NCBI RefSeq assembly: GCF_003609575.1
Contig: NZ_MBTA01000028.1
Span: 1-64,000, forward strand
Reading direction: 5' to 3'
DNA from: Pelobium manganitolerans
GTDB lineage: Bacteria > Bacteroidota > Bacteroidia > Sphingobacteriales > Sphingobacteriaceae
DNA length: 64,000 nt
Positions 25,518 through 34,590 of the stretch are shown piece after piece. Below the pieces are notes generated by a model. The model worked only from the letters and a program-made list of their open reading frames with translations. It did not search any database and was not told the origin of the DNA. Made by a program: the position numbers and the translations under genes. How positions within the stretch are numbered: the first letter of the stretch is position 1; every line of letters starts with the position of its first letter.

Positions 25518-28500
25518 TTATTTGCTCTCGATTTTTTCTTTCTTTTTATCTTCCTTTTTGGTTTTTGATTTCTCAAAAAGCTCTTTAAACTTATTGTAAT
25601 CCATAGTGATGATGAAACCCACGCCGGTTTCAATCACTTGCCCTTGCAACGCTACCTGATATTGGTTTTTGCGGTAGGCGCGTAACAGGTAGCGCCCGTC
25701 TTTAGATAAAGAATAATCTACCGCTACATCGCCCGCAATATTATTGGCTTCGCGGTTGGCCTGTTGTGGACCTTCTAAATTGAAATTACTTCCGATGGTG
25801 ACTTTCAAGCGGTCGTTGAGTAAGCGTTTTGATAAGCCCACGTTTAAGTCGGTGCGGTTTTCTCTTTGGCCGGTGGTGTAATCATCGGTAGATTCTAAAT
25901 CAAAGTTCAGCTCTACACCCTGAATCAAATCTCCTGCAAAATTGTTGAGCTGTTGCGATATCATTTTACTTACACTTTGGCGCACTAAAGTTTCGGCACC
26001 GCCAGAACCGGCTTCGCTGGCAAACGGATTTTCGCCCACAAACCTGTTAAGCAATAGCAAGGCAAACACTTGCTTGTTTAACTCGGATGGTTGTTGCCTT
26101 AGCTGTTCCAGTTTTGTTTTTGAGGTGCTAATGATGTCGGTAGAAACATTGTAGTTGCCGTCTGGAAGCGTGATGTCGAAACTGATCTCCGGTTTCATCA
26201 ATTCGCCTTTCATCATCAGAAGCACGTTAAAAGGCAATTTTTGCTTGTACGTATTGCGCACTGCTTGGCTAGCGGTCCCAAGTTGGTCGCCCACTAAATC
26301 AATTGGTGCGGTTTCGGCAATGTAAATGGCAGTTACATCTAAGTTAGCTGATAAAGGGTCGCCGGTCCATAAAATGGTACTTCCTTTTTGAATCTCAAAC
26401 TGCCGTTTAATAAAGTTGAACGACATTTCATAGTAGCCTTCTTGCAGTTCGTATTTACCGGTAAGCGATATTTTGCCTGATGGGTCGATACCGGCGCTTA
26501 GCTCGGCTTCGCCTTTTAGTTTTACAAAGTCGCCGTTGCCCTTATCAATAATCATGGTAAGCTCGGCTTCCGGATCTACCTCAATGGCCATTTGCAAATT
26601 TATGCCGGTGACGCTGCTTTTATTAAGCGAATCTTGAAGTACAAAAGCTTTGTTAAAGGCGGGGTCGTCTTGGTCCACAAATTCTACAATCCCTTCTTTA
26701 TCCGCTATGCCCGGGTCCGATTGTGGCAATACCAAAGTAAGTTTGGTGTCTTTATTGATTTTTAAACTCCCATCGATAACCGGATTATCCAAGTTTCCTT
26801 TGATGCGCATTTTTGTATCAAAGAAAAGTTTGCCGTAATATAATTCGTTGTCTTTCTCGGTAGAGTTTACGGCCATAAAATTATCGGCGGTAAGCTCTAA
26901 ATTAAAGCGGTAATCGGTAAACGTTTTGGTGTAAATGACGCCATTCAAATTAAGCTTGTTATCCGCCGAATCTGCCAATGAAAAGTTGTTGAATAAAATG
27001 CCGTCGCCATTAAACACAATTTTATTGGGCGCAACTTTGTAGTAGGCATTTAATGGCGTAATTCTAAAAGCTGCATCATTAAAGGCAATATCTCCACGTA
27101 CGTTTGGTGCGCTGGCCGTACCGGTAATTTTAAATGCACCGCTTAAAAAACCCGTAGCATCTTTTAAATTGCCCATAGTAAAGCCTTGAATACTTTTCAA
27201 ATTCAGCCTTTGCATATCCAAATTCATATCAAAACTGCTGCTATTGGTGTTGTAAATGCCTTTAAGGTTTACTTGGTTTCCGTTACCGGTAATGGCTACA
27301 TCGGCATTAAAAACGTTAGCGGTATTGTTATTCACTTTAACAGCCAAGTTACCCACGGTATCTGCCATAAAAGTGAAATTTTGGACTTGCATATCCGCAT
27401 TGAAAGTAGGGGTGGTAGCTAAGTTTTTAGCCAACACATTTCCGTTAATTACACCACCGGCCAATAAAGAATCTTTAGAAATAATACTGGTAATGGTTTC
27501 TATTTTAAAATTATTGAAATCTATAGCCACCGGCGAGTTAGCGGATTCTTGTTGCGATTGTATTTTGATAGATTGGCCCGCGTTGCTAAGCACGAAGTTG
27601 TTGGCATATACGCCGCTTTCGCCAAAGCGGATGAGGTTGTCTTCCGTAATTTGCCACTTTTGGTAATTCAGTTTAAGTCCGTCTAAATTTAAACGGAACT
27701 CGCTATCCCGGTTTTCTAAGGCTTTTAAATTACCTGCAATTAAATAACGCTCTTTGCCGGCTTGGTCTAAAACGCGCAAGCGGTAATCCAGCAAATTGTT
27801 TTTCATTTGCCCGTTTAGGCTGGTTTGTGGCAACAGCAGAGATTCGCTTTTAATCTCATCAATATCTAAACTATATTTTAAGGCTGCACTGTCTGTGTTT
27901 ACTTTCAATTGTCCGTTAGAAATGGTATAATCTCCGTAAATTATTTTTGGGATATTTCCGTTAACCCTAATGCTGTCGCCGCGGCTGTTGTAGCGGCCCG
28001 TGATGCTCAGCGGCTCTAGTCGGGTTAAACCCGGAACAAAAGCGTATAAAATAGGGTCATCTGCCACTTTTAAAGCAAACCTAAAACTTTGTGGATGCAG
28101 GGTATCCGGTTTGGTGGTTGCACTTCCGGTATCGTAATATTTAGAGATAGAATGGCTTAAAGCCGTGCCCACTTCTGATAGTTTGTATTTGCCCGTAATA
28201 TTAGCCGATAGCACCTGCGAGTTTAATCTGATACTGCTGGTATCGCCGTTTGCGCTGGCAATTACTTTCACCGTATCCAATTGGTAACGTTTTTTCGCAT
28301 CGGCAACCAAAAGCTTGGTCAAAAATATTTTTCCGTTTAAATAATCCGGGTCTGCGGTTTTAATATCGGCATCTAAAACACCGCGCACGCGTAAAGCTTC
28401 GCTATTCAAATTCAAAGCTTTTAGGTTGGCACTGTCTAAATTCAGCTTCATTTTAACAGCCGGATATTTACCCGCAAAGCTTCCGCTGGCGCTTAAATCA

Positions 28501-30545
28501 AAATCTAAATTAGGGTCCTGCATGCCGGCTTGCGCCTTAAACACGCTGTTGGCAATATTGCCTTTTAAAGCCAAGTTTTTATAGGTGTAACCGTTAAACA
28601 CGGCTTTAACCAAAGTTCCGTCCAGGTTGGCATTGGCAGTTTTTGGATCCAAGCCGGTTCCGTTCACTTTTGCGCGAAGGCTTATGCGGCCTAAAGAATC
28701 GTTTTTGATTAAACTGCCCACATCAAAATTATTGATGTCCACAATGGCATTGTATTTTTCACGGTTTTTAACACGCTGGTCAAAAGCAGCTTTCACTTTA
28801 GCCGTTCCGTAACTGCTGGCAAGCGCCAAATTGGTCGCAAAATTATTGATGCTTCCTTTAAAATATCCTTTAGCAGCAAATTGTGAAGGCAATTGGATGT
28901 TTGGCGGCAAGGTTCCTTTTGGCAAGAAGGCATTGATATCTTTGGCGCTAGAGCGGAATTCTTTGATATCCAAATCAAAGTAAGCTTTTTCGGCATCGGG
29001 CAAACCTTTAATACTACCGCTTGCCGCAATGCGGGTGTTGCCAATACCGCTAATCTCCAATTTCGGTATCCGCAAATCGCTTACCTTACCAATAACTTTG
29101 CTGTTGATGTTCATCACGGCATTGGACATGGTATTAAAAGGCGCTGTTGAAGCTAATGTTGGCACCAGCAAAAGAATGTCTTTAAAACCCAATTTACTTC
29201 CGCTAATGTTGGCGTCTATGTAAAGCTGTCCCGGGTTGTTTGACAGCGACTGGATAGATGGATATTTGGCAATGACTTGGTTTTTAAGCAAGGTTTGTGG
29301 CGTTTTAAGATATAAATCTTTTAAAAACGCGTTTTTAGGTCCATAGAAAAAGTTAGTGCGCAGTTCTTGAACGTTTAAACCGCTTTTATCTTTTATAGTG
29401 AACTTATTGATGTCGCCAGAAATAGTGTCCAAACTATAATAAAAGTTATCAGCGTTAAGATTGATGTTGCTGAGGTTGAGGTGCATAAAGTCCATGCCTT
29501 TTGTTTGGCGCGGAGCATTCATATCATCAAACGCAAAGGCTATGTTCTTAAAATCCGCTTTGCGTAAATTCACTTTCCAACTGGCGTTTTCTGCGGCTGC
29601 CGAAGTATCAGTAACGGTAGCTGTTTTTACCGCCTGTTTTTCGGCCTTTCCTAATATTAAATTTCCTTTGGTATTTCTAAAATCAATGGATTTGATATCC
29701 ACCAACTGCTTTTTAAGGTCAATTTTATTAAAGTCGATGATGAGTTTACCTAAATTAAGTTCGGTGTTTAAATGGGTTCCTTCGTTATCGTAGCCGATGA
29801 CGATTTGCGACAAATCAACTTTTCCCAAATCCAACTTTAAATCTGGCGAGGCCGAAGCAGAATCGGCTACGGCAACTGCGCCTTTGGCAACTTCATCCAA
29901 CATGCCCTGTTTTAATTGCAGGTTTAAGCCGTTTAAGGTGATTTTCGGAATTTTAAAATCCATGCTGTCCAAATTAAACCGGCGGATGCGGGTATCAAAA
30001 TGGTTGACGTAAACATCTAAATTGTTTTTGCTGATGGCATCATCAAAGCGGACGCGTACCCTGTCCAAATTGATTTTATCGATAGAGAACTTCATGGCCG
30101 AAGTGCTGTCCGTAGGTTGTTCTGGTTTCTTTTGCTCGTTCATAAAAGCATTAACCATGTAATCAAAATTGAAAACCGAATCTTGGTTTCTTTTGATGTT
30201 GGTGGTGATGCCTTCTAAATCGATAGAATTCAACTCTATTTGATTGTCCAATAATTTGAACAGCGAAATATCTACGGCCAGCTTGTCGCCCGCTAATAGC
30301 GTGTCTTTCTGTTGGCTTTCAAAATAGAAACCTTTTAAAACCAGTTTTTTGGGTAGGCCAATTTCTATCTTCTCAATTTTAACCGGTGTTTTAAATTTCC
30401 CCTCTAAAAAGGTGACAACCTTGTTTTTAACCAAGTTTTGGATGGCCGGGATTTGGATGAGGACAACAAGCAACAAAAAAAGCCCGATAATGCTTCCCAC
30501 TATCCAGGCTAATATTTTTAAACTAAGTTTCAGGTATCTGTTCAA
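25518..30545 (-). CDS. tamB: Translocation and assembly module protein TamB
   Basis: 1675 residues. One N-terminal membrane helix (about 8-33) is followed by an AsmA-like domain, then a very long run of beta-strand repeats forming a hydrophobic groove, and a C-terminal DUF490/TamB domain (about 1300-1640; LSANLDVTAIYIAETAP, KPEISFDITLPDG). Family role: spans the periplasm from the inner membrane and moves lipid or barrel proteins to the outer membrane. It is the first gene of a two-gene operon with tamL, so both partners are made together. No clear TAnnTTTG element was found upstream. Confidence 0.92.
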   Translation of the reverse strand: MNRYLKLSLKILAWIVGSIIGLFLLLVVLIQIPAIQNLVKNKVVTFLEGKFKTPVKIEKIEIGLPKKLVLKGFYFESQQKDTLLAGDKLAVDISLFKLLDNQIELNSIDLEGITTNIKRNQDSVFNFDYMVNAFMNEQKKPEQPTDSTSAMKFSIDKINLDRVRVRFDDAISKNNLDVYVNHFDTRIRRFNLDSMDFKIPKITLNGLNLQLKQGMLDEVAKGAVAVADSASASPDLKLDLGKVDLSQIVIGYDNEGTHLNTELNLGKLIIDFNKIDLKKQLVDIKSIDFRNTKGNLILGKAEKQAVKTATVTDTSAAAENASWKVNLRKADFKNIAFAFDDMNAPRQTKGMDFMHLNLSNINLNADNFYYSLDTISGDINKFTIKDKSGLNVQELRTNFFYGPKNAFLKDLYLKTPQTLLKNQVIAKYPSIQSLSNNPGQLYIDANISGSKLGFKDILLLVPTLASTAPFNTMSNAVMNINSKVIGKVSDLRIPKLEISGIGNTRIAASGSIKGLPDAEKAYFDLDIKEFRSSAKDINAFLPKGTLPPNIQLPSQFAAKGYFKGSINNFATNLALASSYGTAKVKAAFDQRVKNREKYNAIVDINNFDVGSLIKNDSLGRISLRAKVNGTGLDPKTANANLDGTLVKAVFNGYTYKNLALKGNIANSVFKAQAGMQDPNLDFDLSASGSFAGKYPAVKMKLNLDSANLKALNLNSEALRVRGVLDADIKTADPDYLNGKIFLTKLLVADAKKRYQLDTVKVIASANGDTSSIRLNSQVLSANITGKYKLSEVGTALSHSISKYYDTGSATTKPDTLHPQSFRFALKVADDPILYAFVPGLTRLEPLSITGRYNSRGDSIRVNGNIPKIIYGDYTISNGQLKVNTDSAALKYSLDIDEIKSESLLLPQTSLNGQMKNNLLDYRLRVLDQAGKERYLIAGNLKALENRDSEFRLNLDGLKLNYQKWQITEDNLIRFGESGVYANNFVLSNAGQSIKIQSQQESANSPVAIDFNNFKIETITSIISKDSLLAGGVINGNVLAKNLATTPTFNADMQVQNFTFMADTVGNLAVKVNNNTANVFNADVAITGNGNQVNLKGIYNTNSSSFDMNLDMQRLNLKSIQGFTMGNLKDATGFLSGAFKITGTASAPNVRGDIAFNDAAFRITPLNAYYKVAPNKIVFNGDGILFNNFSLADSADNKLNLNGVIYTKTFTDYRFNLELTADNFMAVNSTEKDNELYYGKLFFDTKMRIKGNLDNPVIDGSLKINKDTKLTLVLPQSDPGIADKEGIVEFVDQDDPAFNKAFVLQDSLNKSSVTGINLQMAIEVDPEAELTMIIDKGNGDFVKLKGEAELSAGIDPSGKISLTGKYELQEGYYEMSFNFIKRQFEIQKGSTILWTGDPLSANLDVTAIYIAETAPIDLVGDQLGTASQAVRNTYKQKLPFNVLLMMKGELMKPEISFDITLPDGNYNVSTDIISTSKTKLEQLRQQPSELNKQVFALLLLNRFVGENPFASEAGSGGAETLVRQSVSKMISQQLNNFAGDLIQGVELNFDLESTDDYTTGQRENRTDLNVGLSKRLLNDRLKVTIGSNFNLEGPQQANREANNIAGDVAVDYSLSKDGRYLLRAYRKNQYQVALQGQVIETGVGFIITMDYNKFKELFEKSKTKKEDKKKEKIESK

Positions 30546-30771
30546 ACGATAAAAGCTTTGCCTTTGCTAAAACAAAGGTTACGCCAAATTGCTTATTTGC
30601 TTGTTTTAAAGCTGGCAGAACAGCTCCCCGTCAACAATAATATCCATCTAAATTTATGTGGGAATAGGTAGAAAAGTAAGGTGATTACCGGGAAAAAAAA
30701 TTAGAAACGGAACAGAGTTGAAAGACATGTTGAGATATAACCTTTACCTATCACAAGATTATAAATATCTA

Positions 30772-30803
30772 TTTGCTATCAAAAGAGCTTGGCTTTATAT
30801 TTG
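30772..30803 (+). promoter_or_regulatory. Promoter of trxA
   Basis: -33 TTTG (30772-30775), a 20-base spacer, and -7 TATATTTG (30796-30803). This is the best match to the Bacteroidota housekeeping promoter in the window. Confidence 0.75.
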
Positions 30804-30829
30804 GAGTTCATCATTTAAAATATTTGATC

Positions 30830-31150
30830 ATGGCATTAGAAATTACAGACGCCAACTTTGACGAGTTGGTTTTAAAATCAGATAAACCGGTATTGGTAGA
30901 TTTTTGGGCAGAGTGGTGCGGTCCGTGCCGCATGGTAGGCCCGGTTGTGGAAGAAATTGCTAAAGAGTATGAAGGTAAAGCAGTTGTGGGCAAAGTTAAC
31001 GTGGACCACAACCCAGATATATCGGTGAAATTCGGTATCAGAAATATTCCGGCTTTGCTGTTCTTCAAAAACGGCGAAATTGTAGACAAACAAATCGGCG
31101 CAGTGCCAAAATCTGTTTTATCAGGCAAGTTAGATGCGCAACTAGCATAA
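30830..31150 (+). CDS. trxA: Thioredoxin
   Basis: 106 residues, a single thioredoxin fold with active site WCGPC (C30, C33), the conserved buried aspartate (VDFWAEWC) and the cis-proline NIPALLFFKNG. A cytoplasmic disulfide reductant; it can supply electrons to enzymes such as the CysH in this window. The ATG at 30830 was chosen because the longer frame from 30773 would start inside the promoter. Confidence 0.96.
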   Translation: MALEITDANFDELVLKSDKPVLVDFWAEWCGPCRMVGPVVEEIAKEYEGKAVVGKVNVDHNPDISVKFGIRNIPALLFFKNGEIVDKQIGAVPKSVLSGKLDAQLA

Positions 31151-31172
31151 AACATATTGTTAAATAGCTTTT

Positions 31173-31213
31173 AAAAAACGGCCTTCTTTGTTATTAAGGG
31201 AGGCCGTTTTTTT
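31173..31213 (+). terminator. Intrinsic terminator after trxA
   Basis: AAAAAACGGCCT pairs perfectly with AGGCCGTTTTTT (12 bp), and the T run continues past the stem. Confidence 0.92.
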
Positions 31214-31282
31214 ATTTTATAAAATTTAACACCTTTTAACGTTTTAAAAGGCCTAAGTATTAGGATACCTTTTCTGATTTTC

Positions 31283-31290
31283 TATATTTG
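31283..31290 (+). promoter_or_regulatory. -7 element of the OmpH-like gene
   Basis: TATATTTG matches TAnnTTTG, 20 bases before the ATG at 31310. Confidence 0.5.
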
Positions 31291-31309
31291 CGGATAAATC
31301 AAATTAAAA

Positions 31310-31909
31310 ATGACCAAGTTTATTTCCAAAATTACACAGGCTGGTGCTGGCTTGGCAATGGTAGTTGCGTTGGCGGCCTGTAACAATAACCAAGAAGCTA
31401 AAACAGCCGTAAAGCCTAAGGCTACGGCAAATGCCGACGTTAAAAACGAGTTTGTGTATGTGAACTCGGATTCGTTACTGGCTAAATACGAGTATTTTAA
31501 AGATATGAATGCCAAGTTGGAAGCTAAATCTAAACGTGCAGAGGCCGATTTAAAAGATAAAGGAACAGCTTTCCAGCGCGAAGTGGCTGCGTACCAACAG
31601 GGGGCAAACACCATGAGTGCAGACCAGCGCCAAAAAACAGAAGAGCGCTTGGCACGTAAACAACAAGAATTGCAAGGTTTTCAGCAAAATGCCGGCGCTG
31701 CTTTACAAAATGAGCAAGCTGCCGAAAGCGAAAAATTATACGATAAAGTAGCCGACTATTTAAAAGGTTATGCCAAAAAGAAAGGTTATAAAATGGTGTT
31801 AACTTACACCAAAACCAACCCAACTATTTTGTTTGCCGATGAAAGTTTAGATGTTACTGCCGAGGTTATCCAAGGCTTAAACGAAGCTTATAAAAAAGAT
31901 AAAAAATAA
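31310..31909 (+). CDS. OmpH/Skp family lipoprotein
   Basis: 199 residues. The signal sequence ends with a lipobox (MVVALAAC), so the mature protein starts at C24 and is lipidated. A VYVNSDSLLAKYEYF segment is followed by a long Lys/Glu/Ala/Gln-rich coiled coil and a final YKMVLTYTKTNPTILFADESLDVT strand, the Skp/OmpH layout. Family role: periplasmic chaperone for outer membrane proteins. The lipid anchor differs from the soluble E. coli Skp. It has its own promoter and terminator. Confidence 0.87.
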   Translation: MTKFISKITQAGAGLAMVVALAACNNNQEAKTAVKPKATANADVKNEFVYVNSDSLLAKYEYFKDMNAKLEAKSKRAEADLKDKGTAFQREVAAYQQGANTMSADQRQKTEERLARKQQELQGFQQNAGAALQNEQAAESEKLYDKVADYLKGYAKKKGYKMVLTYTKTNPTILFADESLDVTAEVIQGLNEAYKKDKK

Positions 31910-31927
31910 CTGAAACATAATGTTCAG

Positions 31928-31957
31928 AAAGCTCGATCTTATTCGGGCTTTTTTTTT
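31928..31957 (+). terminator. Intrinsic terminator after the OmpH-like gene
   Basis: AAAGCTCGAT pairs with ATTCGGGCTTT (one G-T pair, small bulge), followed by nine T. Confidence 0.85.
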
Positions 31958-31983
31958 GAGTAATTTTAAGTCTAAGTACTTGC

Positions 31984-32022
31984 TACTAACAACTAACAAA
32001 CCAACCACCTAACCAACTAACG
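31984..32022 (+). repeat. CTAACAA/CTAACCA heptamer repeat before the oxidoreductase
   Basis: Units such as CTAACAA, ACCAACC and CTAACCAA run in 7-8 base steps and end at the base before the ATG at 32023. Confidence 0.65.
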
Positions 32023-33000
32023 ATGATAAACTGGGGAATACTAGGCTGCGGCGACGTTACCGAAATAAAAAGCGGTCCCGCGTTTAACAAAGTGGGCAAC
32101 TCGCGCGTAGAAGCCGTTATGCGCAGAAACGCTTCCAAAGCAGAAGATTACGCTAAGCGCCATGCAGTGGATAAATGGTATAGCAAGGCCGATGATTTAA
32201 TTAACGATGCAAATATTAACGCCATATACATTGCTACGCCACCGGCACCGCACAAAGATTATGCGCTACAAGCTTTGAAAGCTGGCAAAAACGTTTACAT
32301 TGAAAAACCGGTTACTTTAAACAGCGTCGAGTGTAAAGAATTGATAGAGGCAGAAAAGCGTTATGGAAAGAAGGTTGTGGTAGCACATTACCGGCGCGCA
32401 CAGCCATTTTTTCTGAAACTGAAAGAATTGATAGATCAAGAAGTAATTGGCGACATCCGCTTGGTAGATTTAAAACTTTATCAGCAACCCGGATCAGAAG
32501 CTATTGCCAAAACCGAGGAAAATTGGCGCATCAACCCGGAAATTTCTGGAGGCGGTTTGTTTTTTGATTTGGCACCTCACCAGTTGGATATTTTAGTACA
32601 TATTTTTGGTAAACCTTTGGCATTTAACGGTTTTTCTGTAAACCAACGAAAAACGGAGCCGGTGGCGGATGTTACCCTTGGGCAAATTTTGTTTGCGAAA
32701 GATGTTGCCTTTACCGGCACATGGTGTTTTAATAGTTTGCCAGAGGATGAAGTGGAACGTTGCGAAATTATTGGTAGTAAGGGAAAAATCAGTTTTTCTT
32801 TCTTTAGCGCCAATATGAGTTTAACCGCCAACGGAAAAACCATCCATTTTGATTTTCCGCCTATGCAACACGTACAGCAAGCTATGATTGCAAAAACCGT
32901 TGATTACTTTGCCGGCGTTAATGGCGAAAATCCTTGTTCTTTACAAGACGCACTAGTAAGTATGGAGGTGATGGAGAACTTTATGACGGTTAAGGTTTAA
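32023..33000 (+). CDS. Gfo/Idh/MocA family NAD(P)-dependent oxidoreductase
   Basis: 325 residues. An N-terminal Rossmann fold (INWGILGCGDVTE) is followed by IYIATPPAPHKDYALQAL and the family lysine in VYIEKPVT. The C-terminal half is the substrate domain, with the GGGLFFDLAPHQLDIL motif. Family members oxidise or reduce sugars, inositols or related compounds; the substrate cannot be read from the sequence. It stands alone, with tandem repeats directly before its start and after its stop. Confidence 0.88.
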   Translation: MINWGILGCGDVTEIKSGPAFNKVGNSRVEAVMRRNASKAEDYAKRHAVDKWYSKADDLINDANINAIYIATPPAPHKDYALQALKAGKNVYIEKPVTLNSVECKELIEAEKRYGKKVVVAHYRRAQPFFLKLKELIDQEVIGDIRLVDLKLYQQPGSEAIAKTEENWRINPEISGGGLFFDLAPHQLDILVHIFGKPLAFNGFSVNQRKTEPVADVTLGQILFAKDVAFTGTWCFNSLPEDEVERCEIIGSKGKISFSFFSANMSLTANGKTIHFDFPPMQHVQQAMIAKTVDYFAGVNGENPCSLQDALVSMEVMENFMTVKV

Positions 33001-33065
33001 TAAGGTTTAGATAGGTTAAACAGTTTGATCGATAAATTTAATCTTTAAAATATCCAAGTTACTTA

Positions 33066-33115
33066 TAACTTAGCCAACTAACTCCTAACAAACTAACCAT
33101 CTAGTCCCTAAACAA
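33066..33115. repeat. CTAAC-type heptamer repeat between converging genes
   Basis: CCAACTAACTCCTAACAAACTAAC-like units in 7-8 base register lie directly downstream of the S4-protein gene. On its coding strand they read GTTAGTTGG. Confidence 0.6.
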
Positions 33116-33514
33116 CTAATCCTCCTCGTCGTCAAAAAAGCTCTCGCTCAAATCGTCAATTTCACGACGGTCTTTTTTAGTTGGCCGTCCGGTACCGCGA
33201 TCGCGTTTAAGTACCGGCGCATGAAACATAGATTTAAAGCGCGCAGTTTCTTCCGGCGGGGTTAAATCGGCGTAAGCCAAAACCGCTTTTTTAGCGTCAA
33301 CACGGGTTGTTAAAAGCTCTACAACTTGTATCGTGCGTTTTTCTATAGCTTTAGAAACTTGGTAAACCTCGCCAATTTTTACCTCATGACTGGGTTTTAT
33401 GTTGGTTCCATCTTTTTTCACACGTCCGGCCCGGCATGCTTCTGTTGCTAAAGAACGTGTTTTAAACAACCTTATGGACCATAAATACTTGTCAATCCTT
33501 AGTTTCTCCGTCAT
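33116..33514 (-). CDS. S4-domain RNA-binding protein (Hsp15-like)
   Basis: 132 residues. The N-terminal S4 domain reads RIDKYLWSIRLFKTRSLATEACRAGRV, followed by a VKIGEVYQVSK strand. The C-terminus is basic, then acidic (RDRGTGRPTKKDRR, ending in DDEED). It resembles the Hsp15 heat-shock family, which in E. coli rescues stalled 50S subunits; that function is only assumed here. The ATG at 33514 is preferred over the TTG at 33517. Its stop abuts a heptamer-repeat tract. Confidence 0.85.
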   Translation of the reverse strand: MTEKLRIDKYLWSIRLFKTRSLATEACRAGRVKKDGTNIKPSHEVKIGEVYQVSKAIEKRTIQVVELLTTRVDAKKAVLAYADLTPPEETARFKSMFHAPVLKRDRGTGRPTKKDRREIDDLSESFFDDEED

Positions 33515-33587
33515 CAATCCAAAATTAACGCAAAATTCACGCTTATCGTAAAAAAACCTTTATTTTGCGGATTAAACGAATAAAAAA

Positions 33588-34406
33588 ATGATTGCCGAAT
33601 TAAAGAAATTAGTTGAAGAAGCTTGGGAAGACAGAAATTTGCTCAACTTCAAAGAATATAGAAATGCCATTGAGCGGGTTATTGACCGTTTAGACGTGGG
33701 TGAACTGCGCGTTGCAGAACAGGTTGGTACAATTTGGCACGTGAATGAGTGGGTGAAAAAGGCGGTTGTGCTTTATTTTCCAATCCGCGAGATGGACGAG
33801 TACAGCGTGGGGCCTTTTGTTTACCACGATAAAATGAAACTTAAGACTGATTACAAAAAGAACGGGGTTAGAATTGTGCCGAACGCGGTTGCACGCTACG
33901 GGGCGCATTTAGCAAAAGGTGTAATTATGATGCCTTCGTACGTAAACATTGGCGCTTATGTGGATGAAGGTACTATGGTGGATACTTGGGCTACCGTAGG
34001 CTCGTGCGCACAAATTGGTAAAAACGTTCACCTTAGCGGTGGTGTAGGTATTGGCGGTGTTTTAGAACCTTTGCAGGCAGCGCCGGTAATTATCGAAGAT
34101 GGATGTTTCTTAGGCTCACGCGCAATTGTAGTAGAAGGCGTGCGTTTAGAGAAAGAGGCCGTTTTGGGCGCAAATGTGGTATTAACCGCATCAACCAAAA
34201 TTATTGATGTAACAGGGCCAGAACCTGTGGAGCATAAAATGGTGGTTCCGGAGCGTTCTGTAGTAATTCCGGGTTCTTATACCAAAAAGTTCCCTGCTGG
34301 CGAGTACCAGGTGCCATGTGCTTTAATCATTGGCAAAAGAAAAGAATCAACCGATAAAAAAACATCGCTGAATGATGCTTTAAGAGAGCATAATGTTGCG
34401 GTGTAA
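33588..34406 (+). CDS. dapD: Tetrahydrodipicolinate N-succinyltransferase
   Basis: 272 residues; acyl transfer from succinyl-CoA to tetrahydrodipicolinate in lysine and diaminopimelate synthesis. The N-terminal helical domain is followed by a left-handed beta-helix of hexapeptide repeats (GVIMMPSYVNIGAYVDEGTM..GSCAQIGKNVHLSGGVGIGGV) and a C-terminal VPCALIIGKRKESTDKKTSLN. The length matches E. coli DapD. It is diverged from the S4 gene and has its own terminator. Confidence 0.96.
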   Translation: MIAELKKLVEEAWEDRNLLNFKEYRNAIERVIDRLDVGELRVAEQVGTIWHVNEWVKKAVVLYFPIREMDEYSVGPFVYHDKMKLKTDYKKNGVRIVPNAVARYGAHLAKGVIMMPSYVNIGAYVDEGTMVDTWATVGSCAQIGKNVHLSGGVGIGGVLEPLQAAPVIIEDGCFLGSRAIVVEGVRLEKEAVLGANVVLTASTKIIDVTGPEPVEHKMVVPERSVVIPGSYTKKFPAGEYQVPCALIIGKRKESTDKKTSLNDALREHNVAV

Positions 34407-34430
34407 AAATTGGTAAATATTAAAAAGTGT

Positions 34431-34465
34431 AAAAGGTTTAAGGTTTTCTTAAGCCTTTTATTTTT
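34431..34465 (+). terminator. Intrinsic terminator after dapD
   Basis: AAAAGGTTTAAG pairs with CTTAAGCCTTTT (12 bp with one T-G pair) across GTTTT, followed by ATTTTTG. Confidence 0.85.
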
Positions 34466-34590
34466 GTGATGGATCCGGTGTTTTTTTACTGTATTCAAGA
34501 TGTTAGGAAAAAAGGTAAAATTGATTTCAGATGTTAAGGTTTAATTGAAACAAACCTACAATTCATGCGCTAAATTTCTACATTTACAGC

